A stretch of 11,886 nt of DNA, taken from assembly GCA_002352145.1 (NCBI GenBank), contig DEHX01000155.1:4244-16129 (forward strand), read 5' to 3'. Made by a program: the position numbers and the translations under genes. Shown piece after piece: positions 1 through 5,533 of the stretch (position 1 is the stretch's first letter; every line of letters starts with the position of its first letter). Under the pieces are notes generated by a model. The model was not told the DNA's origin. It did no database searches and worked only from the letters and a program-made list of their open reading frames with translations. The stretch comes from Chitinophagaceae bacterium UBA2789. GTDB taxonomy: Bacteria > Bacteroidota > Bacteroidia > Chitinophagales > Chitinophagaceae.

Positions 1-558
1 TACGACTCGTTCACCTACAACCTGGTCCACCTGGTAGAGAAGATAACGCATACCAAAGTGGATGTGTACCGCAATGACCAGATTGCTTTGGAGAAGGTGA
101 AAGAATATGATAAGATCATTTTATCACCGGGGCCGGGTATTCCGGAAGAAGCCGGATTGCTGTTACCATTGATTAAGCAGTATGCGGCATCCAAATCTAT
201 ACTGGGCGTTTGCCTCGGACACCAGGCCATTGGTGAGGCCTTTGGCGGTAAGCTGGTGAATTTGTCAACGGTTTATCACGGGGTTGCAACGAAGATATCA
301 GTCGGGAGTCGTGAGCCGGGAGTAGTGAGTCCGTTGTTTAACGGGCTGCCTGCGGAAATTGAAGTGGGACGTTACCATAGCTGGATCGTAAGTGACGAAG
401 GATTTCCGGATGAACTGGAAGTTACAGCAAGAGATGAGAATGGTTATATCATGGCTTTGCAACATAAGACATTTGATGTGCAGGGGGTGCAGTTTCACCC
501 GGAGAGTGTACTGACGCCGGATGGAGAGAGGATTTTGAGAAACTGGCTGGCTGTCTGA
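1..558 (+). CDS. trpG: Anthranilate synthase glutamine amidotransferase subunit, 5' partial
   Basis: Class I glutamine amidotransferase that hydrolyses glutamine and hands ammonia to TrpE, which makes anthranilate from chorismate in the cytoplasm. The frame is open from base 1 and begins YDSFTYNLVHLVE, the block that normally follows the first roughly 8 residues (MKILxxDN), so only the start is missing. Visible motifs are the oxyanion strand LSPGPGIPEEAG, the nucleophile elbow GVCLGHQAIGEAFGG with the catalytic Cys, and the C-terminal QFHPES, which supplies the catalytic His and Glu. A GTG at 58 is internal and not the start. The last codons and stop (TGTCTGAACC, 552-561) are also the outer end of an inverted repeat around the next gene, so the native C-terminus may have been replaced by repeat sequence. 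trpE is expected just upstream, outside the window. Confidence 0.96.
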   Translation, partial: YDSFTYNLVHLVEKITHTKVDVYRNDQIALEKVKEYDKIILSPGPGIPEEAGLLLPLIKQYAASKSILGVCLGHQAIGEAFGGKLVNLSTVYHGVATKISVGSREPGVVSPLFNGLPAEIEVGRYHSWIVSDEGFPDELEVTARDENGYIMALQHKTFDVQGVQFHPESVLTPDGERILRNWLAV

Positions 559-594
559 ACCCGGATTTGGGGTGATTAAATGGATTAAACGATT
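552..594. repeat. Left arm of inverted repeat around the GxxExxY gene
   Basis: Begins TGTCTGAACC, continues CGGATTTGGGG, then GATTA units spaced about 8-9 nt apart (572-576, 581-585, 589-593). Bases 552-558 are still trpG coding and include its TGA stop. The arm pairs with 989-1034 with about one gap and several mismatches beyond the perfect 10-bp tip. Confidence 0.7.
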
Positions 595-600
595 ACAACT

Positions 601-1002
601 ATGCCGGATTTAAAGTATAAAGTAATAACTGAAAAAATTATAGGTGCCTCCATGAAGGTTCATGCAGCGCTGGGTAACGGATTTCAGGAAGTAATTTATC
701 AACGGGCACTAGAAATAGAATTGCAGGAATCCGGGCTTGAGTTTGCGAGGGAGTTTAATATGCCTGTTTTCTACAAGGAGAGAATGATCGGTGAAAGAAG
801 AGTTGATTTTCTTGTTGAAGGGGTAATATCTGTTGAGCTTAAAGCAATTTTACTATTGGAGCCGGTTCATTTTGCACAAGCCAGGAATTATTTGGAAGCA
901 TATAATCTTGAGGTTGGACTTTTGATAAATTTTGGAAGTATCAGTCTCGAGTTTAAACGACTGCAAAATCCAAAGTTTAAACCTGTTTTAAAATCCAAAT
1001 AA
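601..1002 (+). CDS. GxxExxY family protein (PD-(D/E)XK nuclease-like)
   Basis: A 133-residue protein of the GxxExxY family, grouped with the PD-(D/E)XK nuclease superfamily; its biological role is not established. The signature GFQEVIY is at residues 27-33, after the usual helix ITEKIIGASMKVHAALG. The nuclease-like core follows: RRVDFLVEG with Asp69, then ISVELKA with Glu79 and Lys81, matching the D...ExK pattern. Length is normal for the family and the ATG at 601 gives the expected N-terminus. It has no role in tryptophan synthesis, yet lies between trpG and trpD on the same strand, 42 nt after trpG and 34 nt before trpD, and is probably cotranscribed. By eye the gene is more AT-rich than its trp neighbours, which fits acquisition. 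Its stop codon lies in the right repeat arm. DNA cleavage is inferred from the fold family only. Confidence 0.88.
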   Translation: MPDLKYKVITEKIIGASMKVHAALGNGFQEVIYQRALEIELQESGLEFAREFNMPVFYKERMIGERRVDFLVEGVISVELKAILLLEPVHFAQARNYLEAYNLEVGLLINFGSISLEFKRLQNPKFKPVLKSK

Positions 1003-1034
1003 TCTAATAATCCTCCCCAATCAAGGTTCAGACA
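989..1034. repeat. Right arm of inverted repeat around the GxxExxY gene
   Basis: In reverse complement it reads TGTCTGAACC, TTGATTGGGG, then GATTA/GATT units, mirroring 552-594. It contains the last codons of the GxxExxY gene and forms the whole leader in front of trpD, including AAGG at 1023-1026, which could serve as a weak ribosome-binding site 10 nt before the trpD ATG. Confidence 0.7.
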
Positions 1035-1036
1035 AT

Positions 1037-2029
1037 ATGAAGAAGATTTTACAATATTTATTCGAACACAAAACACTTTCGAGAGAAGCTGCTAAAGAGG
1101 TGCTGGTGAACATTGGCAGGGGCCTTTACAACGAACATGAGGTAACCGCTTTTATGACCGTGTACCTGATGCGGAGTATTACCATTGAAGAGTTGCAGGG
1201 CTTCCGGGATGCATTGCTTGAATTATGTGTGAAGACAGAGCTGGGTGAATATGAAACACTGGATATTGTAGGTACCGGCGGTGACGGAAAAAATACTTTC
1301 AATATTTCTACGCTGGCCTGTTTTATAGTGGCGGGTGCGGGACAAAAAGTGGCCAAGCATGGTAATTACGGGGCGTCTTCCATTAGCGGCGCCAGTAATG
1401 TGATGGAGCAGTTGGGATATCAGTTCAGCCATGATAACGGCAAACTGAAAAGAGAACTGAACGAGGCGAATATTTGTTTTTTGCATGCACCTTTATTTCA
1501 CCCTGCATTAAAGACAGTGGGCCCGATACGGAAAAACCTGGCCATGCGTACTTTTTTCAATATGCTGGGGCCAATGGCCAATCCGGCAAACCCGGCGTAC
1601 CAGTTAGTTGGAGTATATAACCTGGAAATGGCGAGAATCTACAATTATCTTTTACAATCAGGCGGTAAAGCATTTACTATTATTCACAGCTTAGACGGAT
1701 ATGATGAAATATCGCTGACCAATGATACCAAGGTGATAACGAACAATGGAGAAAAGATAATGACCCCGGAGCAACTTGGTAAGCGGATGGTATCAGCAGC
1801 GGATATCAATGGGGGGACTACTGTGGAAGAAGCTGCAAAGATTTTCAAAACTATAATGAAAGGAGAAGGAACATGGGCGCAAAATGCAGTGGTGCTGGCG
1901 AATGCCGCAATGGCATTGTATTGCACAGGAAAGTATGCTAATTATGAGGATGCTTACAAGTCTGCAGTAGAAAGCCTGGAAAGTGGTGCTGCCAATAATT
2001 GCCTGAATAAATTGATTAGCCTTCAATGA
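1037..2029 (+). CDS. trpD: Anthranilate phosphoribosyltransferase
   Basis: Joins anthranilate to PRPP, giving phosphoribosyl-anthranilate, the second committed step of tryptophan synthesis; cytoplasmic, normally a dimer with a metal-dependent PRPP site. The 330-residue protein has the family's typical length. The N-terminal helical part (about 1-70) is followed by the PRPP-binding GTGGD (79-83), the NIST loop (89-92), KHGN (107-110) and, further on, RTFFNMLGPMANP, plus HSLDGYDE near the metal site. The ATG at 1037 gives the usual MKKILQYLFE start. It lies directly after the right arm of the GxxExxY element, so its translation signals come from repeat sequence. Its TGA overlaps the trpC ATG (ATGA at 2026-2029), implying translational coupling. 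Confidence 0.97.
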   Translation: MKKILQYLFEHKTLSREAAKEVLVNIGRGLYNEHEVTAFMTVYLMRSITIEELQGFRDALLELCVKTELGEYETLDIVGTGGDGKNTFNISTLACFIVAGAGQKVAKHGNYGASSISGASNVMEQLGYQFSHDNGKLKRELNEANICFLHAPLFHPALKTVGPIRKNLAMRTFFNMLGPMANPANPAYQLVGVYNLEMARIYNYLLQSGGKAFTIIHSLDGYDEISLTNDTKVITNNGEKIMTPEQLGKRMVSAADINGGTTVEEAAKIFKTIMKGEGTWAQNAVVLANAAMALYCTGKYANYEDAYKSAVESLESGAANNCLNKLISLQ

Positions 2030-2829
2030 GTACTATTTTAGAAACAATAGTAGCAACCAAGAGAAAAGAGATTGAACCATTCAAGACCAGAAGTCCTATT
2101 GAACGGTTTGAACGGGAAGGGTTTTTCTGGGAAATAAGAAACCGGTCACTGGTGCAAAGCCTTTTGTTACCCGGCAGTACGGGTATCATTGCCGAGTTCA
2201 AAAGAAAAAGTCCGAGCAAGGGCTGGTTTAAAACCAAAGAACTGGAAGTGGAGCCGGTTGTTGCTGCGTATAATAAAAGTGCGGCAGGTATTTCCGTACT
2301 GACCGATGATGAATTCTTTGGCGGTGACCTGGATGATTTGATACAAACGAAAGTGGTGACCGATATACCGGTGCTGCGTAAAGATTTTATCATTGATAAA
2401 TGGCAGATTGCTGAATCAAAAGCTTTTGGTGCGGATGTAATTCTGTTAATTGCAGCCTGCCTGTCACCGGCACAGGTAAAAGAGTTTGCTGCATATGCGG
2501 CAAGTATAGGCCTTGAGTCGATACTTGAAGTGCATAATGAAGACGAACTGGGACATTACTGCGATGAAGTGAGTATGATTGGGGTGAACAACCGGAATCT
2601 TAATACGTTTGAAGTAGATATCAAAACGTCATTAGAACTTATTGATAAAATACCCGGCGGTAAACCTGCTATTGCCGAAAGCGGTATCAGCAGCGTGGAT
2701 ACAATACTAACTTTGCGGGATGCGGGTTTCAAAGGATTCTTGATCGGTGAGAATTTTATGAAAGAAGAGCAACCGGGAAAGGCATTTGAAGAATTTGTGA
2801 ATAAGCTGTCCACAGATGGACGCAAATGA
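2026..2829 (+). CDS. trpC: Indole-3-glycerol phosphate synthase
   Basis: Closes the indole ring, converting CdRP to indole-3-glycerol phosphate with loss of CO2 and water. It is a 267-residue single-domain TIM barrel, not fused to TrpF. Motifs run in order: EFKRKSPSKG (57-66, catalytic Glu57 and Lys59), VLTDDEFFGG (91-100), VLRKDFI with Lys119, ILLIAA, LEVHNEDEL, IGVNNRNL, the phosphate-binding AESGI, and LIGENFM. The start overlaps the trpD stop by 4 nt. The last residues (STDGRK) and stop are written by a stretch at 2810-2835 that resembles a dispersed intergenic repeat and has an inverted partner before trpF, so the extreme C-terminus is probably not ancestral. This should not affect the barrel. 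Confidence 0.97.
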   Translation: MSTILETIVATKRKEIEPFKTRSPIERFEREGFFWEIRNRSLVQSLLLPGSTGIIAEFKRKSPSKGWFKTKELEVEPVVAAYNKSAAGISVLTDDEFFGGDLDDLIQTKVVTDIPVLRKDFIIDKWQIAESKAFGADVILLIAACLSPAQVKEFAAYAASIGLESILEVHNEDELGHYCDEVSMIGVNNRNLNTFEVDIKTSLELIDKIPGGKPAIAESGISSVDTILTLRDAGFKGFLIGENFMKEEQPGKAFEEFVNKLSTDGRK

Positions 2830-2835
2830 ACACAA
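2810..2835. repeat. Left arm of the trpC-trpF inverted repeat
   Basis: In reverse complement this reads TTGTGTTCATTTGCGTCCAT followed by CTGTGG. I recall very similar TTGTGTTCATCTGTGT..CTGTGG sequences as dispersed repeats in Bacteroidetes intergenic DNA. It covers the final codons and stop of trpC and is inverted relative to 2899-2914, with 13 of 16 aligned bases matching. Confidence 0.5.
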
Positions 2836-2898
2836 TTACTGAATAATAATTTAGAAATAACATGCACTGTAACTTAAGTTGATATTTATATGAGTCAA

Positions 2899-2917
2899 TT
2901 TGTGTTTATCTGTGTAC
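2899..2917. repeat. Right arm of the trpC-trpF inverted repeat
   Basis: TTGTGTTTATCTGTGTACA, an imperfect inverted partner of the repeat at the end of trpC. The roughly 60 bases between the arms hold no gene. The arm ends 12 nt before the trpF ATG and may fold back on the trpC end in the operon mRNA. Confidence 0.45.
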
Positions 2918-2929
2918 AAAAGAAAAACT

Positions 2930-3556
2930 ATGAATATTAAAATTTGCGGTATCACCGAAATGAAACAACTACAGCAGCTCGATGGGCTGGATATTGACTT
3001 TGCAGGATTGATCTTCTATCCTGACTCTCCCCGCTATGTGGGTGATAAATTGAATAAAAAAGAAATCAAAAAAGCAGATTTTGATTTAAAGAAGGTGGGT
3101 GTGTTTGTCAACCCGGAGATGATCGATGTGCTGGATGCAATAGATGATTACGGACTGGAAGTGGTACAGTTGCACGGCGATGAAAGCCCGGAGATGTGCG
3201 AAGACCTGAGCAGCGAAGTGGAAGTGATAAAAGCGTTTCGCATAACAGGTAATGAGGATATCGATAAACTGGTTGCACCTTATGATGCTGTTTGTGATTA
3301 TTACCTGTTTGATACCGGTGGTTTGAAAGAATCTTTCGGCGGCACTGGTCAGCAGTTCGACTGGAATATTTTAAGCAAAGCAAAAATTGAAAAACCTTTT
3401 TTCCTGAGTGGGGGTATTGGTGTAGAAGATGCAGCAAAAGTGAAGGCTTTTAAACATCCCGATCTTTTCGGGGTCGACATCAACAGTAAGTTTGAATCAG
3501 CACCGGGGGTGAAGGATATGAAATTGATATTACAGTTTAAACAGGTAATGAAATAG
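2930..3556 (+). CDS. trpF: Phosphoribosylanthranilate isomerase
   Basis: Amadori rearrangement of phosphoribosyl-anthranilate to CdRP, the step between TrpD and TrpC. It is a 208-residue TIM barrel of normal length. The N-terminus MNIKICGIT carries the catalytic Cys (Cys6); VQLHGDE is around His82; LFDTGG carries the general acid Asp128; FLSGGIG and FGVDINSKFE form the C-terminal phosphate-binding part. The ATG at 2930 is preferred over an in-frame TTG at 2900, because the TTG would add ten residues translated from repeat DNA and would push the KICGIT strand away from the N-terminus. It is separated from trpC by a 100-nt repeat-containing spacer rather than the tight overlap seen between trpD and trpC. 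Confidence 0.97.
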   Translation: MNIKICGITEMKQLQQLDGLDIDFAGLIFYPDSPRYVGDKLNKKEIKKADFDLKKVGVFVNPEMIDVLDAIDDYGLEVVQLHGDESPEMCEDLSSEVEVIKAFRITGNEDIDKLVAPYDAVCDYYLFDTGGLKESFGGTGQQFDWNILSKAKIEKPFFLSGGIGVEDAAKVKAFKHPDLFGVDINSKFESAPGVKDMKLILQFKQVMK

Positions 3557-3613
3557 GGGTCGAGTTCAAAAATGAAGAAAGTTAATTGGCAGTGATCTTT
3601 GTGCTTTAGTTCA

Positions 3614-3632
3614 CATCCCCTCCCCGGAGGGG
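3614..3632. repeat. Left outer arm of the DUF559 element (GC-rich hairpin)
   Basis: CATCCCCTCCCCGGAGGGG, a perfect reverse-complement match to 4141-4159. The arm is also a hairpin on its own: CCCCTCC (3617-3623) pairs with GGAGGGG (3626-3632) across a 2-nt loop. No T-run follows, so it does not look like a standard intrinsic terminator. Confidence 0.85.
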
Positions 3633-3664
3633 TGAAGTTGGTAAACTTTCTGCTTTAATTAGCC

Positions 3665-3676
3665 GGGGTGGGTCAA
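3665..3676. repeat. Left inner arm of the DUF559 element
   Basis: GGGGTGGGTCAA, inverted copy at 4096-4107. It ends 1 nt before the ATG of the DUF559 gene, so it occupies the ribosome-binding position; the G-rich stretch could substitute weakly for a Shine-Dalgarno site. Confidence 0.75.
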
Positions 3677-3677
3677 A

Positions 3678-4091
3678 ATGAAAAGGCGAATTATTCTATA
3701 CAACCCAAAGTTAAAAGAGCTTGCGAGAAAGCTAAGGCAGAATATGACATTTTCAGAAGTTAAACTATGGAATGAATTAAAGAACGGACAATTATTGGGG
3801 TACGATTTTGACAGGCAAAGGCCGATTGGAAATTATATTGTTGACTTCTTTTGTAAAGATTTGCAACTGGCTATAGAAGTAGATGGCATCACACACTTAG
3901 ATGAAAAGGTTATTGAGAAAGATGAAATTAGGCAAGAGGAATTAGAATCAAAGGGTATTTGTTTTTTACGATTCGATGCCTTATTGGTTGTGGATAAAGT
4001 GGAGGTAGCGGTGAGAGAGATAAGAGAATGGATCGAAGCGTATGAAAAGCAGTATGGAGCAAGTGAGTTTGCATTGAAGAAAAGGAAGTGA
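3678..4091 (+). CDS. DUF559 endonuclease-domain protein (Vsr/MutH-like)
   Basis: A 137-residue DUF559 protein, a family placed with the very-short-patch-repair/restriction-endonuclease-like fold. Substrate and biological role are unknown. Family blocks in order: NPKLKELARKLRQNMTFSEV (9-28) with conserved Glu27, LWNELKNGQLLGYDFDRQRP (30-49), IGNYIVDFFC with Asp56, LAIEVDG with Glu67 and Asp69, then His73, and a later FLRFDA strand. All presumed catalytic acids are intact, so the gene looks functional. The C-terminus is a charged helix ending KKRK. It lies between trpF and trpB on the same strand but has no link to tryptophan synthesis; nested inverted repeats flank it directly. Base composition is more AT-rich by eye than trpF and trpB. 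Confidence 0.9.
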   Translation: MKRRIILYNPKLKELARKLRQNMTFSEVKLWNELKNGQLLGYDFDRQRPIGNYIVDFFCKDLQLAIEVDGITHLDEKVIEKDEIRQEELESKGICFLRFDALLVVDKVEVAVREIREWIEAYEKQYGASEFALKKRK

Positions 4092-4095
4092 TTGG

Positions 4096-4107
4096 TTGAC
4101 CCACCCC
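4096..4107. repeat. Right inner arm of the DUF559 element
   Basis: TTGACCCACCCC, a perfect reverse complement of 3665-3676, beginning 4 nt after the DUF559 stop codon. Confidence 0.75.
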
Positions 4108-4140
4108 ATTTGAAGATTTCTTTATGAGTAAAGACTGCGG

Positions 4141-4159
4141 CCCCTCCGGGGAGGGGATG
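4141..4159. repeat. Right outer arm of the DUF559 element (GC-rich hairpin)
   Basis: CCCCTCCGGGGAGGGGATG, a perfect reverse complement of 3614-3632; self-pairs as CCCCTCC/GGAGGGG across a 2-nt loop. It lies 147 nt before trpB. Confidence 0.85.
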
Positions 4160-4225
4160 AAGGCCGCTGCTATCCGAAGTACTGAAAAAGCTGTGTTTTA
4201 GCAAACATCCCTTTGCAGGAGAGAT

Positions 4226-4247
4226 AAGCTAAATGAGTTTTTAGCTT
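4226..4247 (+). promoter_or_regulatory. Hairpin and possible -7 box in the trpB leader
   Basis: AAGCTAAA (4226-4233) and TTTAGCTT (4240-4247) form a perfect 8-bp stem with a 6-nt loop, not followed by a T-run. TAGCTTTG at 4242-4249 fits the Bacteroidetes TAnnTTTG -7 pattern, but the nearest upstream TTTG (4212-4215) is 26 nt away, too far for the usual spacing. A competing pairing of TTTAGC (4197-4202) with GCTAAA (4228-4233) is also possible. A local promoter would let trpBA escape polarity from the inserted element; this is a weak inference. Confidence 0.25.
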
Positions 4248-4306
4248 TGAGAAATTTGGGTGTGTTAATCTCATAAAAAAGTGAATCAGGAAAAACTATA
4301 AGTAAA

Positions 4307-5506
4307 ATGACTAGTCAACAAACATACCGGCAGCCCAATGAACAGGGATACTACGGCCAGTTTGGCGGCGCCTACATTCCCGAGATGCTGCACCGAAATG
4401 TGGAGGAACTGCGAACCAGGTACCTGGAGATCATGGAGGAGGAAGGTTTTCAAAAAGAGTTTCAGCAATTGCTGAGAGATTATGTGGGGAGGCCGACACC
4501 TTTATACTTTGCTGAAAGATTAAGTAACCGATATAAAGCAAATATCTACCTGAAGCGGGAAGACCTTTGTCATACCGGCGCCCATAAGATCAATAATACT
4601 ATAGGACAGATTTTGCTGGCACAGCGGTTAGGTAAAAAAAGGATCATTGCTGAAACTGGTGCCGGCCAGCATGGAGTGGCCACTGCTACTGTTTGCGCAT
4701 TGAAAGGGGTTGAGTGCATTGTGTATATGGGTGAAAAGGATATTGAACGGCAGGCTCCGAATGTAGCCAGGATGAAAATGCTGGGAGCCACCGTTATTCC
4801 TGCTACCAGCGGCAGCAAAACGTTGAAAGATGCAACGAATGAAGCGATAAGAGACTGGATCAATAATCCGAATGATACACATTATATTATTGGTTCGGTG
4901 GTAGGTCCGCATCCTTATCCTGATATGGTGGCCAGGTTTCAGAGTGTGATCAGTGAAGAAATGCGGGGACAGTTACTGGAAAAAACGGGCAGTGAATTAC
5001 CGAAATATGTTATAGCCTGTGTAGGCGGTGGCAGCAATGCTGCCGGGACCTTTTATCATTTTTTAGATGAGCCTTCTGTACAATTGATTGCTGTGGAAGC
5101 AGCCGGAGAAGGGATCAACAGTGGTAAAAGCGCTGCGACAACTGCATTGGGTAAGCCGGGTATTTTACATGGAAGCAAAAGTTTGCTGATGCAAACTCAC
5201 GATGGCCAGGTGGTGGAGCCTCATAGTATTTCAGCAGGGTTGGATTATCCCGGCATCGGTCCCTTACATGCATATTTATTTGAAACCGGCAGGGCTACTT
5301 TTATGAGTGCCACCGATAAGAAAGCCTTGAATGCTGCTTTTGAACTGGCAAAATATGAAGGCATTATACCTGCACTCGAATCAGCCCATGCAATGCATGC
5401 CCTGAAAATGATCAATTTTAATCCAAAAGATGTGGTAGTGATTTGTTTAAGCGGAAGGGGAGATAAAGATATGTCAGCTTACTTGTCCGAAATTAACAAA
5501 TTGTGA
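4307..5506 (+). CDS. trpB: Tryptophan synthase beta chain
   Basis: PLP-dependent beta subunit that condenses indole with serine to give tryptophan, in an alpha2-beta2 complex with TrpA that channels indole. The 399-residue protein has normal length for a TrpB1-type enzyme. It starts with the conserved GYYGQFGGAYIPE block. The PLP lysine is Lys94 in HTGAHKINN; the catalytic Glu116 is in ETGAGQHG; the phosphate-binding glycine loop GGGSNA is at 240-245; GRGDKD is near the C-terminus. The ATG at 4307 gives a typical short N-terminal lead. It is separated from trpF by 750 nt because of the DUF559 element and a 147-nt leader, and is followed by trpA after 24 nt. Confidence 0.98.
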   Translation: MTSQQTYRQPNEQGYYGQFGGAYIPEMLHRNVEELRTRYLEIMEEEGFQKEFQQLLRDYVGRPTPLYFAERLSNRYKANIYLKREDLCHTGAHKINNTIGQILLAQRLGKKRIIAETGAGQHGVATATVCALKGVECIVYMGEKDIERQAPNVARMKMLGATVIPATSGSKTLKDATNEAIRDWINNPNDTHYIIGSVVGPHPYPDMVARFQSVISEEMRGQLLEKTGSELPKYVIACVGGGSNAAGTFYHFLDEPSVQLIAVEAAGEGINSGKSAATTALGKPGILHGSKSLLMQTHDGQVVEPHSISAGLDYPGIGPLHAYLFETGRATFMSATDKKALNAAFELAKYEGIIPALESAHAMHALKMINFNPKDVVVICLSGRGDKDMSAYLSEINKL

Positions 5507-5508
5507 TT

Positions 5509-5533
5509 AATGTTAAATGATGAATGCTGAATG
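5509..5533. repeat. Short AATG/TGAATG low-complexity run before trpA
   Basis: The spacer between trpB and trpA is built of near-repeats (AAATGATGAATGCTGAATGA) that run into the trpA start codon. I recall similar ATGATGAATGCTGAATG strings in Bacteroidetes intergenic DNA, but the stretch is too short to be sure that it is a repeat element. Confidence 0.3.

Larger units (their letters stand above)
552..1034 (+). mobile_element. Inverted-repeat-bounded element carrying a GxxExxY gene
   Basis: Seen directly: the 10-mer TGTCTGAACC at 552-561 recurs in inverse orientation as GGTTCAGACA at 1025-1034. Homology continues inward on both arms: CGGATTTGGGG then GATTA units on the left, and read in reverse complement TTGATTGGGG then GATTA units on the right. 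The only gene between the arms is the GxxExxY gene. The left end overlaps the trpG stop codon and the right end stops 2 nt before the trpD ATG. No target duplication and no transposase are visible. I recall similar TGTCTGAA..GATT repeats scattered in Bacteroidetes genomes, but could not search. Calling it mobile is an inference from the boundaries and from its place inside a conserved operon. Confidence 0.6.
3614..4159 (+). mobile_element. Inverted-repeat-bounded element carrying a DUF559 nuclease gene
   Basis: Seen directly: a perfect 19-bp inverted repeat (3614-3632 against 4141-4159) forms the outer ends. A perfect 12-bp inner inverted repeat (3665-3676, GGGGTGGGTCAA, against 4096-4107) touches the gene: one copy ends 1 nt before the ATG, the other begins 4 nt after the stop. 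Outer-to-inner spacing is 32 and 33 nt, so the layout is nearly symmetric. There is one gene, no transposase and no obvious target duplication. The element splits trpF from trpB. Mobility is inferred from the architecture; I recall GC-rich CCCCTCC..GGAGGGG plus GGGGTGGGT repeats near DUF559 genes in Bacteroidetes but cannot check here. Confidence 0.65.

Noticed and set aside
2016..2393. 125-codon open frame on the minus strand inside trpC
   Set aside because: It lies fully antisense to a well-supported trpC reading frame and its translation shows no recognisable motif; a shadow frame.
2900..2929. TTG start extending TrpF by ten residues
   Set aside because: The extra residues come from repeat DNA and would displace the N-terminal KICGIT strand of the barrel; the ATG at 2930 fits the family.
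3614..3632. Intrinsic terminator after trpF
   Set aside because: The hairpin is strong but has no following T-run, and an identical inverted copy lies at the other side of the DUF559 gene, so a repeat element explains it better.
601..4091. Toxin-antitoxin or phage-defence system formed by the GxxExxY and DUF559 genes
   Set aside because: The two genes are separated by three trp genes, have different flanking repeats and lack a partner methylase, antitoxin or helicase.
552..4159. Classical insertion sequence or composite transposon
   Set aside because: No transposase or integrase gene, no target-site duplication seen, and the two units have unrelated terminal repeats.
3833..4204. 123-codon minus-strand frame antisense to the DUF559 gene
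   Set aside because: The plus-strand frame has all the DUF559 motifs; the antisense product is low-complexity and runs through the repeat arm.
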